A stretch of 64,000 nucleotides of DNA, from NCBI GenBank assembly GCA_036250225.1, contig JAPZLL010000047.1, positions 1 through 64,000 of the forward strand, in the 5' to 3' direction. The stretch's first letter is position 1. Each line of letters begins with the position of its first letter. Under the pieces are notes generated by a model. That model did no database searches. It saw only the letters and a list, made by a program, of their open reading frames with translations, and had not been told where the DNA came from. A program made the position numbers and the translations under genes. Source of the stretch: Cercophora sp. LCS_1. Taxonomy: Eukaryota > Ascomycota > Sordariomycetes > Sordariales > Lasiosphaeriaceae. Shown in pieces: positions 23,301 through 34,581 of the stretch.

Positions 23301-24090
23301 TGACTTCGTAACTATGGCTATGGAAGTCTGGCAGTGTCAGCCAGTTCTGGCACCCCATCGCGTAACAGGCCAACTCACCTACGCATTTCATCCGGCGCGG
23401 TGTCTCACGCTTGCTCCTAGTGTGAGATGCTCGTATCGCGGTTTGCAGCGAATGGATACCATATGAAAGGTCAGGGTCAGGGGCCGGTGAGGCGGCCGCA
23501 GTCGGGTCTCGCCGCCTCCTGTCATCATCGTCATACAGGGCCTCTACCTTGTCGTAATCGTCCGGGAAGATGAGAAACTGAGCTACCTCGGGCTTTCCCA
23601 TAGACCGGACAACGGAGCGACCATTGAAAAGCTCACAAACCTCGGCGGATGTCGACGACATGAGTTCAATCTCAGCGAGCGCTCGGTTCTCCCTGGCACG
23701 GCCAATGAAAGATCTGGCGATTCGAGGCCCCGAAACGCGAATTGCTCCGGTGATCATAGTGAGGATACCCAGAGGGACCATAGCAAAGACGAGATGGTCG
23801 ATCCATGTCAGACTTTCGCTTGCGAACTGGGTCGCAAACTGCTCTCCAAAAAGTGCCAGAACGCTGATGTAGCATGTCAGCAATCGCACTGCAGGCTGAA
23901 GACTGCAAACTTACGGAGCGATATCAGAGAAGAGGTCGAAGGCGAACTCTGCGTCACCTTCGCCGTCGCCGCCTTCCGCGGAATTTTCTGTGGAACTTCC
24001 CGTGGGAACATCGGCATCCTGGGCTGCCACAAAGGTCGCCAGAATGAGAATGGCGATGAGGCCATTCCGGAGCAAAGCTCGCCGAGACAT
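17333..24090 (-). CDS. Giant membrane-anchored ankyrin-repeat protein with C-terminal SPRY domain
   Basis: Eight exons (23915-24090, 21333-23863, 20295-21272, 20188-20222, 18035-20135, 17848-17974, 17557-17801, 17333-17502) sum to 6363 nt, about 2120 aa with no frame break. Order: signal peptide (LLRNGLIAILILATFVAAQ); acidic linker FDLFSDIAP; a conserved fungal membrane region with spans around LALFGEQ, IIFAM-like VFAMVPLGILTMITGAI, and later VLQLGLIAIAVATV and VVGSFLLVFGMGL; a long cytosolic region (about 460-1230); about a dozen ankyrin repeats (about 1235-1930); and a SPRY/B30.2 domain (EIAFGFDD, GDLMVND, GDVVGVGMDR, GFVTLNG) near the end. Exon 4 is 35 nt, and an alternative acceptor lies 9 nt inside it. 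This architecture is known in Pezizomycotina without an assigned function; ankyrin plus SPRY suggests ligand recognition, which is inference. Confidence 0.88.
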
Positions 24091-25027
24091 GGCAGTGGCA
24101 GCAAAATAGCCAGCGCTCACTCGGACTTGACAAAACGAACGATAGCCCAGGAAAGGGGAAGCGTGTCGACTAGGGAAAACATTCTGTCCGCGTCGGCGAA
24201 TGCGGGAGGCTCGGGGTCGAGATTTAGGCCCTTGGCAAGGCTGCAACAGCGGGTAGCGCCAGACGCGCCGATTCCTGGTAGTGTGGTTCCAGTGCTGGTG
24301 TGTTGCATTTTGGGCGTAGCGCGTCCGTCCTTTCCTAGTAATGGTGGATACAGGTTGAATCCTTCGCGATGCGGGGTTGTTGGGGGCTGGGCCGCGCTGC
24401 AATTGAGTCTGCAACCCGCAGCTTCAGCTCGACGGCGACGTCCTTTTTGCGCGAAGGAATCGGCTAGACATGTCACACGAGAGGAAATGCGGTGGCGCAG
24501 GACTGGACATGGTCGCTGCTTCCCGCGCTTGACTTGACCAGCCTTGCCGGGAAGGAGGGGAGCGGCCGACACGATGTCCGGATTCTCCAGAGCCCGGACG
24601 CCTCAATATTGGAAGGATCATGTCTGGGACTTGTGCAAAGAGAAGCTGACCACCCGCCCCTGTCGTTGGTGTGCCAATCAAACCCCTAACCCTGGAGAGG
24701 TCCGACGGGCGAATGAAGGTCTGGACGAAGAGGCACCAAGGCAGCAGCTTCACTGCATGCAACGTCAACCGCTTTTGGTAATTGCTAATACAACCCCCAT
24801 AACGCTAGCTTCACAATGCGAAACACGAGTCGGGGCCAAACATGTCCCGCAACACAAATGTGCAGACGTGTGTTGGCTGCCGCCATGATCCCACGAAGTG
24901 CGCAACGGCCAATCATTGCGCCAGCCACGATCCTTCTCTCAGACGGACCAAAACGCACGTCCCACCCCCACGTCTTCAAGTGCTCGGCAACTCTTGAACC
25001 TTAATCGGACACCACAACGCCCAATCC
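24091..25027. other. Divergent promoter region
   Basis: 937 bp between the start of the giant ankyrin-SPRY gene and the start of a membrane-protein gene transcribed the other way. Short open frames here show no motif. Confidence 0.45.
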
Positions 25028-27450
25028 ATGGCCTACACTCCGCCGAGTCACCGCAGCCGAGATTCGGGCTGGGAGTCCCGGCCAACGGCGTCGTTCTTGG
25101 AGAGGATTGCATCACAATCACCGCCCACCGAATGGGGCCCGCTGCCGCAACGGCCCGACGCCCGCCATGGCGCCGGACTCGGCGTCCAACGCGATGTCTG
25201 GGTGTCGGACAGTGTCGAAATGGGCCACTTGGGTGATTACCAGACACCCCCCGTGTCAGCAAAGCGAGCGCTCCTGGACTCCATCAACCCTCATTCGTCA
25301 GGGCCATACAGCCGGCTCGAGTCACCGCCTCCGCCACAACCTCGGAGCAAACCTGGGAGAGGGCGCCAGCCCTTTCACAGCTGGCTGTCCAAATGGATCA
25401 TGTACATCGGCTTCGTCTTCGGGATTGCCTGCGCAATCGGCCATCACATATTCTACAGCACGCTCGACAAGCAGCCGGCCACCGATCAGTTGGTGATGCA
25501 GAGGTACGGGACCTTGTTGGCTTTCGGGGCAAAGGCAGGATTCAGCACGACCGTTGTGACGGCCTTCCATCAACGGGTATGGGTGACGGTGAAGAAACGA
25601 ATGTTGAGCGTCGGTGCGCTGGACGCCCTGTTCTCCATCACAGAGGACTTGGAGGGGTTCACTAGCTGGGAGATGATCAGTGCCGCCAAAATCGCGGTGC
25701 TACTCGCAGTATTTGTCTGGTGAGTTGAGAGCCCACCAGGCCCCCTCGTCCATCCTCTAACAGCTCTAGGGTTGCACCACTCGTGGTTATTCTCACCGCC
25801 AACACCCTACAAGTCCAACTGAGCCGGATTGAGGCCCCCGACAGATGTCCCGGGATCCGCACCCTCAACTTCACTATGGAGGAGTTCGACGAGTGGAGGA
25901 ATCCAACCAAGATCGGGAAGTACTACGAGATACCCGCCTCTCTATGGAACACTACCAAACGGCCTGATGACAGGGACGATGACGACTGGTTCGACTATTT
26001 CACCGCGCCTGGCCCAACAGTTGTCCAGACGCTGACAATTGGGGCATTCATGGGAGAGACGGTGATGAGACGCAACGCCCAAACGGAAACCTGCGGCAGC
26101 GGATGGAACTGCACCTTTGAGATCAAATTCATCGCTCCTGCCTACAAATGCACGGAGCTTGCTAGCGGCGTAGGCTCCAAGCCCGTCAACCTCACCCAGG
26201 AATCAGGCAGCATTGCGCCGCCATTTTCCCTAGACATTCTCGTGCCAAAGGGCTTGTTTACATACTATGCCTTCGCTTCAGGAGGCCAGTATTCTGGTAC
26301 CCAGATGGACGACGTTGAGCCGGGCGGCATCCCAAAGTCGAAGCGCCCAGATCCTAGGAACCTCGGAGCCTTCCGCACCGAGCCCATTATTTGGATCGGC
26401 TACGCATCCCGGGTCGATGGTTCAAAGCCCCTTCCTGCGACCCGATCCGAGCCTGGGTGGAACGAAGCCTTTGTGCCCAAGCTCTTTGCGTGCGAGAACT
26501 ACGAGGCCTCGTACACGGTGACATTCAACTACACCGACGGCTTCCTTGCAACCAATGTTACAAACCTCGAGTTCCTCAAGCCGGTGATCAACACCACTTA
26601 CCTTCCAGGCGTTGAGTCTCGCGATGGCACAGCCGACAATGTCACAGCAACGCCCCAGAGCAACTATGTTTTCCCTCGCGACAAGCGGCAGTACCGACGT
26701 GCTGCAGCATTCCACTCCCTCGGTCTGATTGCCCGATCTTTCATCAACGGGACCATGACTATCAACGCCGAAGACGCTAATGGCGTGCCGCTCGTCAACA
26801 CAGATGCCATCCAGACCAAGTTGTTGGACGTGGCAAACATGTACCTTCCACAAGAAGACTTGATGTCCGTGGTTCAGCGCTTCTACGAAGACATTATTCT
26901 CAGCATGCTATCCAATCCCCAGTTTGCGAGTGTGGTCTGGGCAGCGAAGCCAGACACACAGAGTGGGACCGGGAAAACAATCGGGGAGCTGCAAGACAAC
27001 GACGACCTCAAGTACCCGTGCCAAAGAAGCAGGGTCGCCAACGTGTACAAGTATTTGGTACGGGATCTTTGGATAGTCTACGGGGTATCCTTCATCCTGT
27101 CGCTGATAGGCCTCATCGTTGGCGCTTTGGCTGTGAGGGAGAATTCGTCGACCAAGGACACAAGGTTTTCGAGCATCGTCGCTTCAACCAGGGGCGGCGC
27201 ACTTGACAAGCTGGAGTGGGACGACGGCACGCCCGCGGCACGGATCCCCCAAGAAGTAAAAGGGGCGCGGGTCGGTTACGGTCTTGTGGGTTCGACAGGG
27301 CTACGGCCCGACCCAGACGAAGGGTACTCCAGCAGTGTATATACGGGAAAGCGATTTGCTCCCAGGTATGGCTTTGCCTTGGAAGGGGACCTGACAAAGG
27401 AAAGGAGGAGAAGCTTCCTCGAGGGGACCCGTTTTGGGCCTCCGTCATGA
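25028..27450 (+). CDS. Multi-pass fungal membrane protein with large glycosylated outer domain
   Basis: Two exons (25028-25719, 25770-27450), 790 aa. A Pro/Ser-rich N-terminal tail of about 120 residues comes first, then three spans (WIMYIGFVFGIACAIGHH; LLAFGAKAGFSTTVVTAF; AAKIAVLLAVFVW running into VAPLVVIL). A roughly 460-residue loop follows with many NxS/T sites and conserved Cys pairs (CGSGWNCTF, YKCTEL, ACENYEASYT), then a last span (GVSFILSLIGLIVGALAV) and a short tail. It resembles a widespread Pezizomycotina family sometimes annotated as formylmethionine deformylase-like; I see no deformylase motif (no HExxH), so that name should not be taken as function. It is divergent from the ankyrin-SPRY gene. 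A related layout occurs at 46282-48567. Confidence 0.82.
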
Positions 27451-27695
27451 CTTTTTTTTTTTTTTTCACCAAATGCACGAGGTGCAGGTATCCTTGGACG
27501 CACCCCGGAGAAGCCTGTGATTTTTGAACTCGATATCCGAGGTCATTGCCCGGAACCGCGAGTGCCACGCCGTCATCTTTTCGGTAAATACGAAGTCAAA
27601 CCCGGATACGCATAACCTCTCCCTGCACCCCTAGATCCACGAGAACTAAGGTACCCCAAAAGCTCTGCCCTCTTAGTCCCTCTCAAGCAGCCGCT

Positions 27696-28781
27696 ATGCC
27701 GCTCGCGCCGACAATGGCGGCTCCCAAGTTCCTCTACTTTCCGTGGCTCCCACAAGAGATCCAGGACATGATATGGGAACTAGCACTGGATGACACCACT
27801 GGACAACCAAATATTCACTGCGCAGAACTACGGATTGACGGCGGAGGCCCGAGGTCACCTTTGGGCCAGTTCTTGCTGAGGGGGGCGAGCGATTTCGGAG
27901 TTCAGCTTACCACGGACACGAACGCCAAGCACTCATTCTCAGCCACCTTTCGGTTCTGCGAGTTGTCCGGGGTTTGTCGTTCTGCTCAACGGGCTTTGAA
28001 GCACGCCGCCTGCCAGCGTAAGACAGGAACTCTGCTTCTTGATAGCAAACTGGGGGACCGCTTTCAAGCCAACTTTCACCAATTCAAGGCATTCAAGGAC
28101 ATCGACTACCAGACGATTACCCGAACCGCCCAGCAGCACATTCACATACCGTTTTCCCCCGGGTCAGACATCCTCTGCGTTGCCCAGCAAGTCATTTCCG
28201 GGACCTCATGGGCCTCGCAGGTCCTACCACGCGTCCATGCGTCCACGTTCAAGGACGTGTTCCCGGGCACCGAGCAAGTGACACGTATTGCACACGTGTG
28301 GGAGCCTTTCCGGGCTGGTGTGCCTTGGACCAGGTTCAACTGGAGCCGCGAGTACAGCAAGCTGTGCAGTGTCGTCCTTCGGCTCAATACTCTGTTCCCC
28401 GGCGTTGAGGAGTGCTGGATCATTGACTTTTCGCTCATCCCGAAACCACAACAATCTGCCGACTCATTGCATGTGAGCAACCGACCTCTGGAATTCCGAG
28501 GCCACCGATGCACGTTTGTCCCGGTCACTCAGGACACATGCGACCAGATCGTCCCGCCTAATTTGAGGCGAGAGAGCGTGTTTAAGTATCAGCTGGCGCT
28601 TCAGAGTGCGCGGAACGAGGGCAGTAATTATCGGCCGGCCCACGGTTTCCGTTCGCCGTGCAACGTTGGTGTTCTAGCGTGTCGATTCGACCCCGGCGCT
28701 GAGTCCGAGCGGTACAAGTATCTGGACTCTTGGAGGCGTCAATTTCTCCCTGCAGTAGGAGTCAGGATGGACAATCCCTAG
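27696..28781 (+). CDS. 2EXR-domain protein
   Basis: 361 aa, single exon. Near the N-terminus FPWLPQEIQDMIWELAL is the fungal 2EXR (F-box-like) signature, found in large expanded families in Pezizomycotina with unknown roles. The rest has no other domain I recognise. Two close ATGs (codons 1 and 7) are possible starts. A run of T at 27452-27466 lies between the upstream gene and this one. Confidence 0.8.
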   Translation: MPLAPTMAAPKFLYFPWLPQEIQDMIWELALDDTTGQPNIHCAELRIDGGGPRSPLGQFLLRGASDFGVQLTTDTNAKHSFSATFRFCELSGVCRSAQRALKHAACQRKTGTLLLDSKLGDRFQANFHQFKAFKDIDYQTITRTAQQHIHIPFSPGSDILCVAQQVISGTSWASQVLPRVHASTFKDVFPGTEQVTRIAHVWEPFRAGVPWTRFNWSREYSKLCSVVLRLNTLFPGVEECWIIDFSLIPKPQQSADSLHVSNRPLEFRGHRCTFVPVTQDTCDQIVPPNLRRESVFKYQLALQSARNEGSNYRPAHGFRSPCNVGVLACRFDPGAESERYKYLDSWRRQFLPAVGVRMDNP

Positions 28782-28888
28782 GTAGGGGAATTTAGGCTGC
28801 CGTTTTTAAAAAGCTTCCAATGTAGTTAGGAGATTGACAGGTCGTATGTTATTAATTCAACGTCTGAAACTTGGAATATTAGCACAAT

Positions 28889-29381
28889 TTATTGGAGGTG
28901 TTCATCTACACCTTGATACCTCCCCTCCAACCACCGATACTCCCCCTCCGACCGCTTCTGTCTATCTGCAGCCTCCCTCTCCCTCTCCCTCTCCCTCTCC
29001 CTCTCCTCTACCTCCCTCCGCTCCTTCTCACGGTCCCTCCCCCTCTCTCTCCTCCTCCCTAAGCTTTCTCTCCCTCTCTCGTTCTGCAGCCTCCCGTTCC
29101 CGCTTCCGCTCCTCACTCTCTCTCGCCCGCTCTCTAGCTAGCGCCTCTTCCTCCCTTTTCCTCCCTCTCTAGCGCTTCCTTCTCCCCCTCCCTCTCCCTT
29201 TCGAGTGCTCCCTCTCCCTCCGCTCACGTGCCCTCTCCGCTTCGCCTTGCTCCCGCTGTAAGCAGCTATCGCATGTTGATGACCCCATCATGAATCGGGA
29301 GGACTCAAGGTCGTCTTTGGACATTGATCGGCTGCAGGTGAGGCATCTGTGTCTGGAGCGGGAAGCGAGCCAGTTTGACAT
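28889..29381 (-). pseudogene. Coiled-coil protein gene broken by frameshifts in a purine-rich tract
   Basis: From an ATG at 29381 (context CCAAAATG) the frame encodes a short CxxC...CxxC segment (HRCLTCSRS, then STCDSC) followed by Glu/Arg-rich coiled coil. The coil continues in three different frames, each meaning the same kind of protein: REQGEAERARERRERE up to about 29200, EEEALARERARESEE after a shift, and DREKERREVEERE after another. It ends in a non-repetitive tail, GEYRWLEGRYQGVDEHL, with a stop at 28889. At least two 1-nt indels within G/A runs are needed. It is either a recent pseudogene or sequencing/assembly errors in a low-complexity tract. No family assigned. Confidence 0.55.
28974..29007. 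repeat. (CCCTCT)n hexamer microsatellite
   Basis: About five to six tandem hexamers. On the minus strand they encode the alternating Glu-Arg run of the broken coiled-coil gene. Confidence 0.9.
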
Positions 29382-29989
29382 TTTGGGGGTGGCTCGGTTC
29401 GGTATAACTTGGTGAGGTGGGTGGGTAAGCCAGGTAGACAGGGTAACGAGCTTGTGATGTATGACGCCGCCAAGGCTTGCTGGGGGTGTTGTATGCAGTA
29501 TAGAGAGGCCTGGAATAATATTGATAGTTGAGAATGGCTGTCAATGGATGTTGGTTGATGGTGGAAGTATGACTTTTGAACGCCATTTTGAAGGACATAT
29601 AGAGCGAAGAGTTGGTGACTATTGTGGGTGGTTCGTGATTCATGGGTGGGAGCTAGGCCGAGTTGTAAGTTGCTGGAGTCTTCGTACTTGTTGACAGATG
29701 TGTTCCGGATGAGTGGGTCTAGGCTTTCGTGGATATCTCTGACTTGGGCAAAGGCATATTTGTGAGCGAAACTACCAGGAAAGGTCCGAAGTGGTATTCG
29801 TCCGGCGAGATTAGGTAGTTGCAACATCCAAATGCTTCAGTTTGATGACTACATATTTGTTTATGATGCCAAAAATGAATGTAGAGCGAATCCCAAGTAC
29901 CCGTCTAGACTATATAATTAAAGCGACGCCTAGGCATCCATGCGTCATACCTTTACCTGGTGGCTCGAATAGTTCCTTTCCAGTAGATT
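29382..29989. other. Intergenic
   Basis: 608 bp; open frames of up to 180 codons on the minus strand lack recognisable motifs. Confidence 0.4.
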
Positions 29990-32499
29990 TTAAAGTGCCT
30001 CGCGTGATGTAGCATTGCTTTCATCGTGGCCTTTAGAATTGGCGTCATGCCACTCGAGCAGTAACGGAGACTGCGATGTTTGCGGAACTTCCGGTGCATC
30101 TTGCATGTTCATTAGAGCCGACTTCCAACCTCAGAGTGAGTGTCTGTTGACTTACCAAGAGTACCAGTTTCCGTGTTCGATACCTCCACCCCATGCCCCT
30201 CTTCAGTCCCAGGAGTTGCGTTCACTTCATCATTGTTAACCGTTGGCCTCTCCGCGGTGGGTGGTGTAGCAACTTCGCGCTTCGGGGTTTGACTGGTAAT
30301 TGTTGCGCCGCGTTCCTTCTCCCTCTCGACGATAGCCCTGTTGTGATCGAGGCGAGACGTCTCTAATGCATCTCTCCAGTGTTCCAAGCGCTCTCGCTCT
30401 ACATCTTGGGAGGCCTCCCGACGATCGACCTCTGCGTACCTAGCTAAAATCTTGCTGAGAGGCTTTGAGACGGTGACAGAGGCGTCATCCCAGTCGTCGT
30501 CATGGCCGGTGTTACCGGGCCGTCGATCTCGGAGGTCGTGTCGATGATATTCAAAATCGCGGCCTGCTGTCCTTGTAATGGTCTCGCCGTTGTTGGAGCG
30601 CGACAGCTGCCTGGCCTTTTCCAGGAATATAGATTTGCTGCGAGGCTCGACCGTCAGAGCCGCAAGTATCGTAAAGTAGGCTATTCGCTCGTCCACCCAC
30701 TCTGGCTCCCCGCCAGATAGTATATCGCGCCGTAATGTCTCCTGTTCTCTTGGGCTTCCATCAAGGAGGATGTATCGAAACATGTCGATGACACGAACTC
30801 TGGAGTTGTCGCCAGCAGTTGACCAAAAGTGGCGAAGTTGACTGATAGCTTTTTCGGGAGCCTCGGCGCCCCGGTACATCAACTCCTGGAGACATGCCGT
30901 CTGCAGCTTCAGGTCGCCCAACTCCTCTGCGGCATTTAGTACTAGCTGTGCTGTTTTGACGCATTCGCTTTCCGTTGGCATCGGCCTTGGAGAGAAGCAC
31001 GGGATCTCATCGTTGTTGGGCGTGTAGATTGGCAGGTGATCTGTGGGGAAGGTTGTAAAAGGCCATCGGATCTCGCCCCAGTCAAAACCTCTAAAGGTGA
31101 GGTTGCTCTGGAATCGTAAGCGCGAGTCGTCCTTGATCAGCTGTTTCGCCATTGTCCACCGTAAGCACGGCCGAGTCATGAGATTCCCCTCGTCAAGGGC
31201 CAGCAGGCGTAAAGCAAAGTTGTTGGCGAGGTCCATACATTGCTTGGTGGAGTTCTCTGCGTCAAGTACCTTCACATAGCCCAAGGCCAGTGTGACAAAG
31301 ATCTCGAGGAGAGCGAAGAGCGTCGATTCATCTTCTCGTCCGTCATCCCAGTCCTGGCATATTTGCAAGGGAGCAGATTCACTCCATGTCCTGTCAGCGT
31401 CGATTAGTGCATCCATGGCTCTATCTGCACCGTAGAGATGAACTGCACTCTGCAGGAGGTCCTGAAACTCCCAGACCATTCCTTGGTCGCAGAGACTCCA
31501 GTAGACGTCTGAGAGGGTTGTAATCTCATCGCCGAGAACGTCGTAGCCAAGGTCGAGGACGAGGGCCAAGAGGTGGATCTGAAAGCCGTGTTAGGAGAGC
31601 TAAGCCAAAGTGCCCGTGGCTCCAAATACCTCAGTTGAGTCAAAACATTCTCCCCGCCTGTCTTTTTCCCCTGTAAGCCTTAAAACACCGGCTACTGGGT
31701 TTCCCTGCATTTTTTTGGTGCGAAGGTCGGCGCCAGCCAGTCGAGCAAGTAGATCCCAGTTGAGACGCAATGTGCTGTCTTGAGCGTCACCGACGCGGGG
31801 CTCGTCGGGAGACGCGTCTCTATCCGCCATGAACTGCCGAAGTTTTGTGAGCTGGCCAGCGTCATAAAGACACTGGGCGTACTGGACCGCCACATATTTG
31901 TTGTCCAGAAAGTGCTCGAGATGACGGTCAAATAGCCTTATCGCTTCGCCAAAATGCCCCAGCCTTCGCAAGGCGGAGCATGTTTCCAGGATGTCCTCGA
32001 GGTCGTCCCGAACCGGAAGCGACAGGTGAAGCGTCACGTCTTGAGGGTTCCGTGGGTCGACGAGGAGGAACGACTGCTGGACCGGATGAGGTGACGGGGA
32101 GTGTTCTGTCCTCGAACGCTGCCTGGAATGCGACCTCGATCTTGATCTCGTCCTCGAAAAGGACCTGGATCTGTGTCTTGGCCGGGAGTAACGACGCCCA
32201 ATTGGCGCGTACTCGCCGTCGCTGTCGCTTGTATCGGCGAAACTTGACAAACCAGAACGTCGACGACGCACTAGGGGCTGCCGTTGCGCAAAGCGACTTC
32301 CAGATAAACTCTCGACAAAGGGTGTATCTCCGCTTGTCCGACTTGAAGGGCCAAAGTTGCTCAAGTATGATCGCCGCCGGCTGGGAGGTACCGGCACGGG
32401 GCTTGCATATCGAACATTGACTTCTGTGTGTTCTCTGGACAGAGCACGGCCTCTCTCGCGGCGAGCTCGAATCGGCGAATGCAGAAAATGGCTTGACAT
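29990..32499 (-). CDS. Unidentified protein: Arg/Ser-rich N-terminus, helical-repeat-like middle, charged C-terminus
   Basis: Three exons (31630-32499, 30156-31578, 29990-30099), 800 aa. Residues 1-170 are Arg/Ser-rich with a run of RS dipeptides (SRSFSRTRSRSRSHSRQRS), suggesting nuclear or RNA-related behaviour but not proving it. The middle (about 190-620) is helical with TPR-like spacing (LRRLGHFGEAIRLFDRHL; YAQCLYDAGQLTKLRQFM). The last third is charged and coiled-coil-like. The last intron (donor GTAAGT, 56 nt) replaces a poor 15-codon read-through end with a 36-residue hydrophilic tail. It shares a 416-bp divergent promoter region with the next gene. No family recognised; probably a Pezizomycotina-specific protein. 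Confidence 0.8.
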
Positions 32500-32915
32500 G
32501 TTGAATATTTCCTGCGCGAGAGCGAATTGAAGGACGGAGTGTGGGATTGCGGGAGCTGCCAATGGCGGGTAGTGGAAAAGGTCAAATTGCTCCGAGCAGC
32601 GAGCCCGGAAGAATTTCGCCCCTGCCTCACCTTCCCAAGACATCCTTCTTACGCGTGTCCACCCTCCACGAGGGTGCGAGCCACGGCCGTCTCACCACCA
32701 ATGGGGCAGTGCAGGACTATTTGGGTTGCGTGATTGGGTAGCTGGGAAATTTGCCAGGATGCGAAGCGGCTAGTTTGCCAAATGTGGGAGGCCATCGCTG
32801 CGGCCCAGAGCCTTGTCTCGCTCCCTCTCAAAAGAACGAGAACATCCCACCGTGAATGCTGCGCACTGGTCTTCGTCCCCAAGACTGAGCCATCTCACAA
32901 ACATCATCGCTGACC
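32500..32915. other. Divergent promoter region
   Basis: 416 bp between two start codons facing apart; no other feature seen. Confidence 0.5.
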
Positions 32916-34581
32916 ATGGCAACACAGACCGCAACACAGCGGATGCCAGCATCTCTTCTTACACAACAGCCGTCGCTCCAGGTTCGAAGGTATGGTCGTA
33001 GCGACTTCCAAAAGTTCGACGCCGAGACCACACGTGGCCCTCACCTCTGTGTAGGTTCTGCGAGCATTGGCAAAGTCGACATTGATTGCAAATACCGTTG
33101 GAGGCAGTCCCATTGGGGTGTCTTGGGGCCGGAAAGGACCCCTGCTGGGATTGTTTACATGGACATCACATTCAAACAGCCGCATGGATACTGGCTGTCG
33201 CATGCCAACGTCTTCATTACCCTCGCTGAGGACTCGACGTCTTACGCTCTCTCCCCTCCCTCGCGCTCCGACCGCAACAAAACGTGCCATGCTCCTCAAA
33301 AAGGTGTCTCGTTTGCTGAGCATTTTGGACCTCGCTTTCTTACTGGCACGCCAACGGCTCACTACAAGACAAAGCAGACACAATTCGTGCCTACATTTGG
33401 GGCCATGGGATTCGAGATTGGAGGCATTGGGCGCTCCCATATGACTTCCAGGGAACACGTCAATCGCTGGACCTTCAAAGGGACGATCTGCAGGCCCAAT
33501 GACAGTTCGGACTTACGCACCCTTGAGTGGGAGTTTAGTGAAAACCAGCTGGATCCAACCGAACCGCACCCTCAAGAGTATCAAACGGCCTTTACTTTTG
33601 AGCATAGCCAGCGTCCCGTTTACATGCGGGTTGAGATCGATGGCAAACTCAAGAGCAAGTCTCAGCAAGCCAAGCACAATTTCCTCCGATTCTCCTCCAA
33701 GTTTGAGAAGAACGAGAACTCTACCCTGACATGTATCGGCCTGACCAAGGCGATGACGCCGATCAAGCATCTCGATAGCATCGCGGCTGGTCTCGATATG
33801 ACGATGCAGATGAGAAACGCCCAGAATCAGCCAGTCGAGATGCCTGGACCAGCCTCTGCCATATTTACGACAGACACTACGACTGGCAACCAAAAAGTAA
33901 ATATGGCGCCTGAACCGACTCCGTCAACCCACGAGCCGAAGACTACCTCCCATGCTCGTCCCTCTATCAAAGAAGCGGAGCAACGCCCGTTTCTTCAAAC
34001 AGAAGACTTCACTTCGACAGCTGATGAGCAGGACCCAGTTCTAATCTCACTCCAACGGCAACTTCAGAACAGGAAACGACATCTGACTGTGATACCTAAC
34101 GACACGGAGGAGATCTCGACAGTACTTGACCTTCCCAAGAAATCGGACACACCAGCCCAGATCGCAACGACCGGGGAGGGTCTTGATCAAGAGATCGCTG
34201 CCCTTTTGAAGCTCATATTTATCAAGATCATCGCTACAATCATGCAGGTCTTTGCCAGGACGCAACAAGCTTCCCCAGACGGAACTTCTAATCAGACCCC
34301 TGCAATAAAAATATCCAACCACCAAAAGTACACGGAACAGTTGGAGGAAGAGATGGTCCTGTCCACTGATAGGACCAGAACCGAATCGCCTGCGGCATCG
34401 CTCAGAACGTCGTCAAGTACGTTTGTCGGCACTTGCAGCCCACTTATGCCTGATCAACAACAATTCTTGTCCAGCAGGCTTCCTCGAAAGGCACATTCAA
34501 ATGGGGGTAAGCCACCCCAACCATGGTCGTGGCAGCTACTAACAATATAATACAGATAACATGGATTATCAGAGGTGGTAG
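32916..34581 (+). CDS. Unidentified fungal protein
   Basis: Two exons (32916-34506, 34556-34581), 538 aa. The intron has a textbook branch site (CTACTAACA) and TACAG acceptor. Residues 1-290 look like a folded beta-rich domain with conserved-looking stretches (GKVDIDCKYRWRQSHWG, GIVYMDITFKQPHGYWLSH, FGPRFLTGTP). The remainder is low-complexity and polar, except for a single hydrophobic helix near residue 430 (LLKLIFIKIIATIMQVF), which could be a membrane span. No signal peptide. I do not recognise the family. Confidence 0.78.

Noticed and set aside
28834..29172. Plus-strand Ser/Pro repeat frame
   Set aside because: It is the antisense of the Glu/Arg coiled-coil gene; composition comes from the CCCTCT repeat.
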